From the NCBI GenBank assembly GCA_905178155.1, contig CAJINV010000011.1:1887939-1951938 (forward strand): a stretch of 64,000 nucleotides of DNA, written 5' to 3'. Within the stretch, counting starts at the first letter, position 1. Each line of letters starts with the position of its first letter. This document shows, piece by piece, positions 11,304-24,580 of this stretch. The notes under the pieces were generated by a model. That model had not been told where the DNA came from. It did not search any database and saw nothing but the letters and a program-made list of their open reading frames with translations. The translations under genes were made by a program, and so were the position numbers. The DNA is from Amoebophrya sp. A120. Taxonomy: Eukaryota > Sar > Dinophyceae > Syndiniales > Amoebophryaceae.

Positions 11304-13251
11304 TCAACATTCGAAACATAAGTTGCGCTGTCTCTGCGAAGAGCAAGAGGGATAGAAATAGATTCAGCTACCCGCCCGCTACATACCTCCACCACCAAAA
11401 AAAACTCAGCCGCAAAGGGAAATCAGCAGAACGAAATGGCAAGCGATTACGATAAAGGAATTTCCTCGCGTTACTGACATACCATTTTCACAGTTACAGT
11501 GGTAAGTGCGCCGGTCGCGCACATAGACACGACAACCCACGACAGGCCAGGGCGCGAGCGCCTCATGTAGTTTTTCATCACCTCGTTTGGAAACGATGCC
11601 CTCTGCTCAACGAGTAACGTGTAGTCTGTAGTGATTTCGATGGACCAAAGACACTAAGGTCGACGACACGACGATTGGCAGTATTCCTTGCACAACTGCG
11701 AGGTGAAAGCGACAAATGTCAATGATGGTTCACGAGAGTACTTCAACTTGCATCGAAAACTACGAAGCGTAGACGACTACGACAATACGACGTACTATGT
11801 ATAATAAGATTTAAAGAACAAAAACGCTTTCACACTGACCGCCAGCAAGCGTCGTACGTAAAGCCGATACTTACGATTGGTATCCTTGTAGTTTATGGAA
11901 GTATTTTTCCGTGCGCCGGTTCTCTTCCTCTTCTGCTTTGAACTGGCAGCATAAGTGTCAACTCTTACTACGTGGCGCTACTATGAATTGCGTTTTAAAA
12001 ACTTTGTCGCGGTCGCTATCAGGAGTGTGTCAGCCTCTGACTAAAGAAAAGTGTGTTTGGAGCAGGAGCGTGCACCCACTCCGATTACGGATCAAACCCT
12101 CTAACCATCCGCAGAATCTCCGCGTCACTGAGGTTTTGCAGGAACCGCGAGGGCTGCTGTGGGCGGATTTGTGCCATTGTGTCGCGAATGAACTGGTTGT
12201 CGCGGGTCTCTTGGTCGGGCTTTTCCAATGGGTGGTTGTCAGAAGAAGCATCCTTCTCGGTTGGAGCGGGCAACTGCGACTGGGCGCATGCTACGTCTGT
12301 TCTTGTAGCAGGTTTCTGTAGTTCATCCTCAGCTTTCGCAGCTCGAGACGAAAAGCTGTTGACGCCTCCGGCCGCATCTTTTCCATCCACATTTGCATCT
12401 GCTGCCTGGAACCCGCCCCAGTCATTTATCTCTGCCGTCTCATCGAGGATGAAATCTTGATCCGCATTCGTCGCACCATAAGTAGGTTGTTTCCTACACG
12501 TCGCATTGGCGTTGTAGTTCTCGGCCGCTGCAACTTCATTATCCAGACTGTCCGTGAAGATACCGCTGAAAGGTGTCGTTACAAACGCTGCGCGTGCTCG
12601 GAGGTCCTGCGCAGCTTCTACTCCCAACGGCGATTCATTTTCCTCTCCAGAACTGTAATCTTCCCCTTGTACCAATTGGCCTTGCTCACCGCCCGACACA
12701 TGTATTTGCAGCAAGCCGTCCTCCCCCGGTGAGAGCTGCTCCGCGCTGGCGTCGTCACTGGGGCTGAGATTTGGAGTGGAATTTGGTGTCGCCGTACTTG
12801 TCCCTGCTCCGACCAATGTCGCGTGGTCCTGGGTAATATTGTTGTTGAAGAGCTGCATGTTGTTGAGGTTCGCTGCAAGAGTGTCAATTGGCGTGGTGCT
12901 GTAGCTGTTGTTCATCTCGTCGTCGTAATTATTTTCAAGACCGTCATCAGGAGCACCATCAGCATCAAAATCTCCATCTACTCCGGGTGACAAGACCGCA
13001 TAGCCTGCGTCGGCAGGGTCTATGAAATTATCATCCTGCTGGAGGTGGTGGTCCTCGTCTTCGCTGTTCACATTTGCAACTGTTCTGTTCGGGCTGCAAC
13101 TACTGTTTTCCAACGACACAACGTGACTGTACTCGCGGTCGAGCTTCTGCAGTTCGCGTGCAACAATGCGATCCACCTCCTCGGGCGTGAGACGCCTCGT
13201 TTCCGTGGGATCGTCTTGTACTTGTGCGGGTACCGGGGTAATAGCGGCCAT
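11304..13251 (-). CDS. Unknown acidic protein with C-terminal membrane segment, 4 exons
   Basis: Unrecognised 453-residue protein. Exons 13251-12106, 11942-11875, 11600-11483 and 11333-11304 join in frame at GT-AG sites; the last acceptor follows a strong pyrimidine tract ending CTTCGCAG. Residues 20-45 form a charged helix (TPEEVDRIVARELQKLDREY). A long Asp/Asn/Ser/Thr-rich low-complexity stretch follows. The C-terminal part is better structured: LSDAEILRMFKAEEEENRRT, then YFHKLQGYQS, then a hydrophobic segment (LSWVVVSMCATGALTTVTV) and a short Cys-containing tail. This suggests a tail-anchored membrane protein. The junction between exons 1 and 2 was chosen because it joins two natural helical segments; a longer exon 1 reading to GFDP and stop is the alternative. 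Confidence 0.62.
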
Positions 13252-16200
13252 GTTTCAACAAAGGTATGCGGATGGGATCTCAACACGAAATAAATTTGAA
13301 AAAAGGAACAAATAAGTACGCAACCGGAAGGAACGTCTACTTCGTTTTGTTCACCTTGGCTTTTAGTTCTCCTAGAACTCGCTCGGTCTTCAAAAATCTT
13401 TAATATGTGTAGACCGATGAGCCGTACGATCTAGTTCGCTGACGCTGCCAATGCAACAAACTAGCCAAATCCGGGATAGTGAAAACGCGCAGCGGACTTC
13501 ACGGCGGGCATGTGGTTCATAGTGATAGTTTGCATTTATTGTTCCAACATCCTTATAAAAATGGTCATCCAAAGTCGGAAGCGGAACTTAAAATCTCCAT
13601 GTACAGACATTGGTGTCTTTAAGTCGAATAGAGCCATCTCACATTTCGTGATCTCAACAAGAACGGCAAGTGCATCATGATCCCAACAACCTCGAATTTC
13701 ATCGCAACACAAAAGAACTGGGCAACATGAACATCTTGCTCAATGACATGATCTGATATGAACAAACAGTTAGGAGAGTTGGTAAGAAAATGTCGTGGAA
13801 CAATCGCAGACGTGGTGGCCTGCGGTCCACCTCAACCTCCGGCTCATTTACTTGGCCACACACACGCCCATACAGAGACGGCAGGCCCCTCAACAAGGAA
13901 GATGCGGCGCAGACCGGCACTGGCCGATGACAAACAAGCACGCAAGCTGCGCACACAGACCACAGCCCCTCGGATGCACAAACGGCACGCAAGGGCCGCA
14001 CACTCCCGCCGCAAGCGAGCAGCGCCGGCGCCTGGGGTGCGTGGCGCTGCTAAGAAAGAAAGCCCAGGCAGGATGGCCCCGGCAGTTCGGCGATAACAAA
14101 CCGGAAACGCAATATGCACACTCCGGCCGCCCGAAGCCACTGAGCCGGCCGCCGGGTCGATCGCACGGCGCGCACGCAGCATGCGGCAGGGGCGTGGGCA
14201 GGCCGGCCGCCCGACGCCCCCGGCCGGGCGCAGCCACATCAAAACAAAGAAAACAAACGAGGCGCCGCGCAGCGGCGGCGAGGCAGCCAGCCAGACCCCA
14301 CACGCAAAACCTGCGCGAGTGCGGCGCTTCCTTGCCTTTTCTTCTGCATTTTGTCATAGCCAAGGCCTGGATGCACTCCTGCGGCAGCGATGCATGCGGC
14401 CACGGCTCCCGCGGCTGAAGTCCGAACCACCCCTGTCCTCGCGCGCAGGCAGACTGACGGCCCAGGCCGCCGGCCGCCTCAGATCTATCACAGGGCCCGC
14501 CGGTCGTTTCCCTGTTGCTCGCGGCCGGGCGATTGCGATCGCTTTCGGTCTGCCGGGCTGCCTTTCGCCTTTTCTGCGGGCGGCGGCTCCCGCAAGGCTT
14601 CCACGGCCGGCCGTCGCGTGGCGCTTTGGTGCATCGTGGAAAAAGACGGCCGCCATCCGTGGCCTCTTCGCCTCTTCTGCCACATCAGGCACGCTGTGCC
14701 GCGCCGCGCCTCAGCATACGTGTTTTTCAGACGCCTCCTGTGCATCTATCCTATGCCAACAGATTAATGAGTAGTTGGTTGCGTGTCATGCAACATCAGC
14801 AACATGCAATCCCCTCAGACAATCACAGAGATAGGCATCGCTCCAAACCCTTAGTACGTCGGATCATGACTCTGCTCTTCTGTGTTGCTGTCCTAGCGTT
14901 ATTTATTTCTCTTCTTCTCTCAAAAGCCGTACACGCTTGGCGCTACATGAATCTCGATGGAAGGCCCGCCGCAGGAGAACACAAGGAAGCGACTCAGCAC
15001 TGCAGCTGTACTACCTCGTCTTCTGTCCAAGCTACAGACCTCGTCCCGAGTTAGTTCTTCCAACAAACTGAGCTGCTTTGCGAGCGACTGATCATGTGGT
15101 CGCGGTCGCGAACGCGTAGGCGTAGATGCATACTACGTACACGGCAGCTACAGCAAGATGCGGCGCCGGCCGGCTGCGGCACTGGCCGCTGCACGGTAAG
15201 CGCTCGTGCTGAGCGCACAGACCGCGCAATGAAAGCCGGCACACAACGCCCGCGCACCAACACCACACACGAACCGCGCCAAAGGGCTACATAGCCCAGG
15301 CAGACGGGGGGCGGCTCGAAAATAAACACAAACAGGCCAGCCACGGCGGACCGCCCGGCGCCATGGGCTCGGCCGCCAAACCGGCCGCGCGAAATGCGGC
15401 AGGGGGGGGCGATGGCGGCAAAAGAAGATCGGTTCACAACTTTGCTCACAAAATTGCCGACACGAAACCGATCCTGCGTCTCCTTCCATTCTGACTCCGA
15501 ACCTACAAAATTACTTTCACTATTCGACGAGCTGATTACTGGGATCCGGGCCCCGAGGGTTGGAAACTCTCCCGCACCGGAAAGCAGATATCGCCGAGAG
15601 CCGGGGCGGGCGGCAGGATGGACGGCGCCGCCGGCCGGCCGGGCACAATCAAAATCATGGCGCCCCCAGGGGGGGCCTGAGTTCTCTGCTCGCCAGCCAG
15701 CCTCTCTTCGGCTCGTGCCGCTCGCCTCCGCCAGCTTCCCGTCGGACGTATCTCCACTGACTGAGCCATCCGTGCCTCCCAGCAAATGGCCCAGCGCGTC
15801 CAGCTGTTGTTCCGCCCGCACACCGACGACACAAGGGGCGGCCGCTGTCTTGTCTAGATAGACCGCGAGCCAGTTGCGCCGCGCCTCCGTCCGCTGCCAT
15901 AACCAACGTGGCGCCAAAGAGAGCGTAGCTGGGGCAGGCGCGGCCGCCTGTTTAGGTCGCGCCGTCACCTCTGTTGCTGGGTCATCGCGGGGCAACGCTC
16001 CGCAATATCCATCATCTCTTGCGAGTCTCACGCCTCAGGAAGTACTTGCATCTCTTTCTCTACCTATCTGACTCTGAGTCTGACGCAACCAAACAAATAA
16101 CTTTCGCTCCAATCACACGACGCAGCATCAGCAGCAGACGCTCCTGCTCTCAGGCCATCTTACAAGTAGCATGGCTCCACCAGGCTCGCAATACATACAA

Positions 16201-16633
16201 GTGCTGTGTTTCCTTCTCCGCAACCACTCTGCTCTAACTTGAAATGCTGCTGTACCACGCATTTACTTAGATTATCTGCATCTCTCACTCTCTGTGTCTG
16301 TCCCTTTGCGCTCAGAAGAGTTCAATGGAATAAAGCCGTTAGAGAACATCATAGGTGACTTCTTCTACAGACTCATTTTATAGTAGCTGATCTTTTCGTT
16401 CTATTTCCAAATACGCACCTCAGTCCGAGTTATTGTAGTTCTTCTAACAAACTGAGCTGCTTTGCGAGCAGCAGATCATGTCGCGGTCGCGGACGTGTAA
16501 TAGTGCGAAGTGTCTGAATGGTCACACAAATCAACTCACTCTCTGTCGGGCTCGGGTGAAAGTGAAACTATGGCATTGTGTTCGCTGAAAATAACGGACC
16601 TCGAAACTTCACCAGGCAACTTTTTACTACCCC
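13252..16633. other. Spacer with two GC-rich islands and a long direct repeat
   Basis: No supported exon. GC-rich islands occupy about 13790-14760 and 15120-15990. A direct repeat of about 75 bp, starting near GAGTTA and containing AACAAACTGAGCTGCTTTGC, occurs at 15044-15118 and 16424-16499, bracketing about 1.3 kb. The islands contain many overlapping frames that I do not accept as genes. Confidence 0.55.
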
Positions 16634-19600
16634 TCAAGCCTTCATCCGTTTGACTTGGCTTCCGCTTCCCTCCACCCCGGGAGCTACTACCGATTTGCTC
16701 CTTGCAATAAGGTCTCGTGCACTCACCGCGGACAGAGAGAGCGAGTCTTTGAGTTGCAACGCGGCGCTGTCGATTCTTTCGCTTCGCGTTGCCAGCCCCA
16801 AAGAGAAGTAGTTCCACCTCTCATACGCGGAAAGAATCGGATTTTGATGGTCTATTCTCCGCGTTGATGTTGATGAATTACCCAACGCATTATAATTTCG
16901 ATCGCGCACAGAAGTGCTACTCACAACTCCGACGCTACTTGCACCTTGTCTGTGGACCTGCTTCCCCGCCAGGACGAGGTCATGATGTTCGGCTTCGGGA
17001 GGTTCATTGGCATTGTCATCCGGTCGTGGTCTACTACTTCCGAAAGAAGAACTTACACCCGGCGCCGACATTCCACGTCGCGTCCGCCTGACGGCCGGAA
17101 TAACAACTGCCCGGTTGTTCAACAGCCGCTCCCCAGCCAAGGCGAATCCGTAAAAGTTCAATTGGTCCTCGAAGGTAGAATTGTAGTAGTTACTACTCCC
17201 TGTCCCTCTAGAAGCTGCTGCTCCTGCTGCTGTACTTCTACCACGAGAAGCCATCAATCCTCCTGCTCTCCCGACCGCGACACCATTCGCCAGCGCCAAC
17301 ACTTTTTCCCTCCCCTCGCCTATATACTGAGATAGTAAAAACTTCTGCTCCAGGTCGCGCCGGCCGAGGAACGCGCGCTCCTCCGAGGCCTGCGCAAAGG
17401 AGAATCGCCAATCCTGGTACTTTGTCGCCCCGGCGTTCACGCGGGCGTCTAAACCGAATTTCAGCGTGACCGGGTCCGGGTTGGGGAAATCCAAATCGTT
17501 TGCGAGTTCCGCAAAGTCCGGCGGCACGGCGTACATGTTCGAGACCTCCCGAGGCTCCGCGCTCATCCACGCGGCGGTCGATTTGTTGTAGAAAAGCGTG
17601 CCGGAGGACGTGGCCAGGAAGGATTTCGGATCTCCTGTGGAAGAGTACGTTTTGCTGGAGCTGGTTTGGGTTTCCAGGCACACCACCCCGGACGGTAAAA
17701 CGTAGATCTTTTTCGGCACAACCGGGAGCGGTGCGGTGATGGTGTGCACGCGAAGGTGGAAATCGAGAACAATGACACGCTGGACCGGAGGGAGAATAAG
17801 TTGGGACAGCATTGTAGTTGTGTCGGCCGCGGCGATAGTCTGTGCAGAGTGGGTTTTGGGGTTGTTGTAGCACTAAGTGCAAATTCAAGAAACTGACACT
17901 TCGTTCAATGATCTTCGTAGCATACAGCTATACACAAGTCTCAATCTTCATGTCGCTTCAGTTACTTCTCGTCAAGCTCAACAAGTCGTGCAGATGAACC
18001 CTATCAAAAGGAGAACAAGCGATAAATGATCAAACTTTACCGTACGAAAAAACAACAACTATGTACCTGCTCAGGCATCCCGACCGCAACCAAAAACGCC
18101 GACGTTTTCGACACGGAAAGCATTTCGACCGGAAAGGGCAGCAGCACCGGCGGCAGGCAGCACACGCCGCTTTTGAAAAGCCCCAATTTACATGCCTCGA
18201 ACACGACAAATGCGAGGGTCGTGTTCGGCACCCGGTGGATGAGAGTGACCAATTGTAGAGACGGCTGCTCGCGGTAAACCAACTCGTTTTCGCTACTGAC
18301 GGGAAACTGTTCTTTGCTCGCAATGCCGAAAGAGTAGTAGTAGAGGGGGGACGTCGTCGAGAGATTGTTCCTCCGGTGGTCCCTTTCGAAACTAGGTGGT
18401 GACGGGACGAGACGACCGGCCATCACTTCACGGTTCATGGAAGTCGTGAGAAACGCCATCGCGTCGTTCTCCTGCTCTTCCACGGTGTCAATCTCATCCG
18501 CAAGCAAGGCCACCTTCTGTTCCTCCTCAACTATGAGCCCGGGCTTCGTGTTCGTCTGCACGGCGGAACGGTCTTTTTCGTCCTGCTCATCATTGGTCGT
18601 TTTGCTTCTCTCTTTGTTCTCCGAAGACGGAGAAGTGTTGGTCGAGGCAGGATTTATCTTAGAAACAGGTCCATCTTGCTGTACCTCCGATGCTGAAGGG
18701 AGCAAGATCCGCGCGTAATAGTTCGCGATCTCTGCTCTGGTTGTCGCGGAACATTCGGGGGTCGCAAACTTTTCCAAAACATTCCTTATAACGAGTCCCT
18801 GTTTCACGGAAATCCCTGGTCGTGCACCAGTTCCATCCTCCTGCGCAGTTGCGATGTAAGAGGACATGATCTGCGGGCTGTCTGTCAAGGTGAGCAGGGC
18901 ATCGAGCAAGGGTTCGGGAAGTCGGTGGAGGACACCTCCAGGGTCCTCGGTTTCTTCCTCTAGCTTCTTGAAGGGTTGATGCTGTCGAGGAAACGAAGGT
19001 AGTTGTGCTGGTACCACCACGTCAAGCACTTCACCTGATGGTCCCAAAAATGTAGGAATGGAAAAAACTACAGATTTATTGGATGCGTCGGCGCGAGGGA
19101 CAATCGCAGGATGAAACCGGCGGTTAATCGCTTTTTTATGTTGCGTCTTTGCTAGAGAAAGCCCGGCCGGAGTTCTACTTGATGATGCCAAATCTTCCAG
19201 AAGCGACTCCAACAAGTGGAGCTCGTCCTTAGACAATGAAGCCGCTCTGCTTTGTTCAGGTGCGGAGTTTATTTTGCTGTGATGTTTCTGGGGCTCTTTC
19301 ACGGAGGTTTCCATAATGCCAGCGACAGGAGATCCGCCAAACAGCGCGTCCGCCAGATCATTCACGAAATCGAAATCTATATCACCGGCCGCATTAAACA
19401 AGCTGTCGAAATTCGCAGTTGCTTGGTCCAGATCGAATTCGATTGTGTTCTCTGTCACTTCTCCTGCGCTAGAAAACATGTGGTCAGTGTCATCTTCACC
19501 TCCTCCTGTAACAAGGAATTCCCGACCAATCACATTACCCGGCGCGCGCTCACCTTCTTCCTCTTCGCCCACCGCTACCTGGTCATGATCTTCGGTACCA

Positions 19601-22600
19601 CTTCTATCTTCCTGAAAAATCGCATCCACGGCCGCTGCGAACTCTGTCGTGTCATTAGTGAAATTCGCCTCAACCATCGCCCGATGCAGCTGCTGCTCCG
19701 CTCGGTACTCGGTGTCGTTTGCGAAAAGCCGCGTCATCAAGACCGGCTCGACTAGCTTGCCATGCGGAGAGGACGCTCCTGTTGCGCGACTTCTGAGCAA
19801 GGCAGAAGATGTTGACGCACCTCCCATTGCTCCATGACCAAAGTGCTGATGTTCCTGCAGTTCGGGCTGTTGTAACATTTCATTTTCATCGTAAAAACCC
19901 CCAACCACAGGAGCCGCACTGCTATTCGAAAGCGCCATGGCTTGTTCCTTCTCCATTTCCTTCTCAATGAAGTCGGGCGAGTGGATTTTCTGGAAATATT
20001 CCACGTTCACGTTCGTCGCTTTATTCAGCCACCGGCTGCTGCACCGCAAAAACGCGCAGTAGCCGTTGTGCCCGCAGAGGAAAATCGTTTGGCAGTCGTT
20101 GGAAAGCAGAATGTCCTGGATCGGGCCCCACCGGTCGGGACAGAGTTCGCTGATGGTCAGAAGTGGTGCGTCGTTGTTGCTGCTCCAGATCGCCAGAGCG
20201 TTGTTTTTGTTCGACACAGTGAGCAACAAAGAGACGGGCTCAAACTTTGCGTTTTCGGAGATAGTGGCGGTGGTGGTTTTTCCGAGAGTACTAGTCTTCG
20301 TCTTGTTTTTATTTCCATCAGGAACAACAAGCTGCTGACCACCACCTTCTTTCGAGGACGTTGAAGGAGCGACTACGCGCTGGCGACAGAGTGGTCCGTG
20401 CACGACGTGCGAGATCCGGTCCATCGCACTGGGAATCCGGATTTCTGCCAGCGCCTTCCCCCAGTCGTCGCGCGAGAAGATCGGGGCGTAGTAGTTCGTT
20501 TTGTCCGGCAGCCGCGGGTCAATGGTTTCCCCGTAGGGCAAGACACAACTTGCACCGAGCGGGTCCCAGCTCGGCCGCGCCGAGACCTTCATGCGCGCCC
20601 GGTTGCGCGCGCTCATGTCCGGCCAGGTACCCTCCGCTAGTTCTTCGCGCAAGTGCCACTTGGATGAAGAAGAAGATGCAGTTGCAGCAGCCTTCTGTTT
20701 AGACGTATGTTTCTTACTGGTGTTGAACACCTCCACCCGTGTCCACACGAAGGGAATCACGTTCCCGTGCACGGACTCGTGCATGCCCACCACCGTTCTC
20801 CCCCACGGGTCGAGCTCGCCGCCCAGCCACTTGTCGAGGCCGTCCTCGAGGTCTTTGATCGTCAAGTCGTTCAGCCGGCTCTCCGCTTGTTTCAACAGGT
20901 AACTCGCGGACTTGCCCCGGTTCTGGAACAGATTTTCGTACTTATTCTTGCTGGAAGAGGAGGATATCCCTTGAGGTCCATTGATGTTCATCATCTCCAA
21001 ATTGTTGTCCACTCTGGATGAACCAGTGTTAAAGTGCGCCTGCATCTCCCGGGCCTCCCGCCGGACGCGGAACATGTACTGGTATTTGCTGATTGCCGCG
21101 TCGTCCACGACAAATTTGTGCAATTTTTCTCCCGTCGCGACGTCCAGGAGGTGCAAGTCCGCGAAGTCCGTCACGACAAGCAGCTCCCGCGGATTCGCTT
21201 TGTTCCACGACAAATCGACAATGCCGCAGGTCCGGCTCACCGTACTGGTAAACTTGAAGGACTTGACCCGCTTCCAGTTTCGCATGGGAAGGTGCCGCAA
21301 ATCTTGTGCTTGGCTCGAACGGGTGCCGGCGCTCGCACCAAAATGATTCTCGTCATTCGCCAAACCAGAAGGACCACCAGAACTCTGATCTGCCTTGTAG
21401 GTGTAACTACCCGGCTTGTAGAGGAAGACGTGGCCGTCCGCGCCGCCACTGGCAAGCACCGGCTCGGAGGGGTGCCACCGCACCCGCTGCGCCGCGTCGT
21501 AGTGCTCGGTGAGACAGGACAACTGCGTGACAGAAAAGGCGTCTTTCGTCGCGTGCCACTCCAACGTGTAAATCCGCACCTTGCTGTCCAGTGTCCCCGT
21601 CGCCAGCATCTCCGCCGTCCGGTTTTGGCAGGTCGTCACGTCCATACACAAAACCCGGCGGGTTTCGTCGGTTAGTTCGGGAATCTCGCCGACAGTAACC
21701 TGCCGGGACTCCTCCTGCACGACCGCGTCTTGATTTGGTGCTTCGACGAAGGAGGTCGTGGGATCATGTTCTTGCCCCAGTTCCTTACTGCTTGTTTTCC
21801 CGACAATTTTATCACTTCGCGCGACCGCGACTGAAACCGCCGTGGCTTCTTTCACCTGCATAGTAGTTCTAGAGTTCTTGTTGTATCTTTCCGCCTGTTC
21901 TTGCAACGCGACGCTGTCGTCGGAATTTTCACTGTCCGAGTCAAATTCAGGTTGAAAAGTCACCTTTTTCGACGTCGACGAGCCTTTAACATTTGCAGCC
22001 TTTTTTTTGATGTTCTGCCGAGCTCTCGTACCAAAAACTCCAGCAGAACTGTTGTTCTCCACCTGGTCCTCGCCGGCCTCGGCGTCGTCTGCAGTGGCAG
22101 TTGCAGCAAACTCCAATTCGCCAGCTGCCAGAAGCGCTTTCAGTTCTTCGCGTTCGCTCATCAATGGTGCGTGATCAACGAGAAGATCGGTTAGGAGTGT
22201 GATCTCTTCGAGAGACAGGTCGGAGACAAGAGACTTCAGCACAGAAGATGTGGTCCTCGTCTCGGATATGGGAGAAGGAGATGTAGTTGCTGTTTCGTGT
22301 TCGTCTGATTCGCGACGGGCAATGCCAGTGCTCCTGTCCAGATGAACGTTGGCTCCCGTCGCACTATTGCGGGCGCCGGGGGAATTATTCGAGATAGAAT
22401 TTTCACCTGTTGTGGCAACCGCGACGAGAGTGGTGGTCAAATCTGCAAGCACTTTTTCCCGGTAATCTCGAGGCCCTGCCAAAACGTTGGAGATGAGTTG
22501 AAGCTTTGCATCCTGCTTCAAAGCTGTCTTGACCTCTAACAACCAGGAGCTACTGATCTTTCTGGCGTTGTGGTCGAATGTGGATGATCTTGACGCGGCT

Positions 22601-23427
22601 GCAAAATCTGGCGCGTCTGTTGTTGTTCTTGACGAGGTGTAAAGATCTCTTCCGTCCGTGAAGATGAGGTGAGAGTCGTGCCGTCCTGAAGGTGAAACTG
22701 GTGGAGAACCACGTCCAGTGGCTGTGGTTTTCTTCGTCTTCGACTTCTTTTTATTCTCCCCGTGAGTCTCGTCAGGGTCTTGGTGAAGTAGAGCAAGCCC
22801 CTCCTCAGTCGCCGCCGGTCTGGAAGATGTTGAAGCTGCAACATTTACTCTCGCGGACGAGGAGCTGCTTCCTCCCTCCTGGAAAAGCTGAAACGCAGGC
22901 AAAGGCAGCTGCAAAGTGGAAGCTAGTAGCTTTGCCGTTCTGGGAGATATGGGCCCAGAAGCGGGTGTTGCTGGATCGTCTCCTGCTTCATCACTTCTAT
23001 CCGCAGCGATGCTAGAAGCGGCCTCGTGGCCCAACTCCTGTGCTGCAGGTGCACCAGGAGGTTTCTGATCATTTTCGTCGTCTTCATCTTCCGTAGCGTC
23101 ATCCTGAAGCGCTTGTTCTTCTCTCGCTCGAGTGATCGCAGCCTGGCACTTTGCGCGAAAAGTTGTGAGGACCGCATGGTTCGTGTTGTTTCTGGCTGGG
23201 ACAGCAGGAGGCCCAAGCGGCCTGTTGTCGGTCGGCGGCCGGCGGTCGTTGTTGTAAAAGCGAGAATTATGGTTGTAGTAGTTGTCGTTTGGCGGCCGAC
23301 GGCCGTATCCGTAATTTGAGCCGCGAGAGTTGTAATTGTAGTTGTGGTCGTAGTCGTGGTTGCGCCCCCGGCGGTGGTCGTTGTTGTAACCGCCGCGAGA
23401 CTGGTTATTGTAGTACTGCTGCGCCAT
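16634..23427 (-). CDS. HIRA: HIRA histone chaperone, very large, 2 exons
   Basis: About 2,188 residues, twice the usual HIRA length; HIRA deposits H3.3-H4 independently of replication. Exon 1 is 23427-18067 and exon 2 is 17839-16634, with a canonical intron (donor CAG|GTACAT, acceptor CTGCACAG|ACT) joining in frame. Residues 1-80 are Tyr/Asn/Arg/Gly-rich and residues to about 590 are low complexity. A WD40 propeller spans roughly 595-1135: LATGTLDSKVRIYTLEW, RWHPSEPVLASGGADGHVFL, IVDLSWNKANPRELLVVTDF, YYAPIFSRDDW, LLLTVSNKNNALAIWSS and IFLCGHNGYCAFLRCSSRW. The region around 1755-1860 (LPPVLLPFPV...LVAVG, SGTLFYNKSTAAWM) matches the start of the HIRA C-terminal domain. The propeller also resembles CAF-1 p60, but the C-terminal domain favours HIRA. 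Exon 2 was easy to mistake for a separate gene. The ATG follows a short spacer. Confidence 0.72.
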
Positions 23428-24580
23428 GATGAGGGGATATCAAACTCAGGAATGGCTGGAGAAAGTTGTTCTATGTATTTTTGGCGGGGAAAGTAGAACA
23501 GAAGCAGATCTACAATCCACCATGAATCCGAAAATAGAAATACATGGCGGTAATCTTCTTTTGAAAAAGCGTAAAGAACTCATAGTGAGTAGCTACAGTG
23601 TAAAAGCGTCGCTGAATTGAAAGGGATATAAGCCTTACGTGTACTGCGTGACCCGCCTGCGACAGGAAATAAACGAATAAAACTTTGTTAATGGAAGTGG
23701 GTGGTTGACAAAGTTTCTCTCGAACCAAAATATCAACAGGATCGCACGGAATGTATCTGTATGTGTTGAGGAGCGTTTGTGCTGCTTGTGTGTTTGTTCT
23801 GAACGTGAAGATCTTGCCATGACTTCGTTTCGTCACCACATCTTGTTCAGAACCAGGAGTTCACATAGTACAGCCTACGCGGTACTTTGTCTAGAAGTAC
23901 GGCCCTCTTAGCATAAAATCTATTCGGGCCGGACGAACTGTGGTGTGAAGGGCGATCCAGAACGCCATCGAAGGACTTTGAACTAAAACGTCGAACTCGC
24001 TGACAGGAGCAGGACATATTGCCTCCCTGCTTAAAATGTAAACAAGGCACGGCACCAGCGATGCGCAGGTATGTAGGTCTTGTTTCTTGTGATACAATTT
24101 CGGTATGTGAAGATTTGATGCAAGATAGAAAGACTCGCTTCATTTCTTGTTTCTATATGTGCAAAGGTGAACCGATAATAAGAGGGATACAAACAATTTA
24201 TGAGTTGCACTAGACGTGTGTAAGTGATAAACAAAGATAAAATCCAAAACATAGCTACATTGCTTGAGAAGGATATCCTCGTAGCTCCATGGGCATGAAT
24301 TCTGAATCTGAATACCATACGTGGAAGCGGGCATACAGACAAAATTTCCATTAATTGCATGTGCACGGCTAAAAATTTCGCCTACTTTGCGGCACGGGAT
24401 ACGCGTCGCGAGCGCACATAATGAAAGAGAAAGAGAAGACACACGAATGAATGCCAAGAATGGCGATAAAAGGACAAAATCGAAAAAAATTCCGTACACT
24501 TTTTTGATTTATTCTTACCGCTACAATAAATCAGAACCAAGTGGCCACAGAACCACGACTCCAAGAATTATTCCCATCGC
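23428..24580. other. Intergenic spacer
   Basis: Between the end of the 736-residue protein gene and the HIRA start. AT-richer, with short frames only. No repeat or RNA gene recognised. Confidence 0.5.

Noticed and set aside
17839-18066. Exon 2 of HIRA as a separate 392-residue gene starting at 17812
   Set aside because: A canonical GT-AG intron in phase 0 joins it to the upstream frame and completes the C-terminal domain; the internal ATG is incidental.
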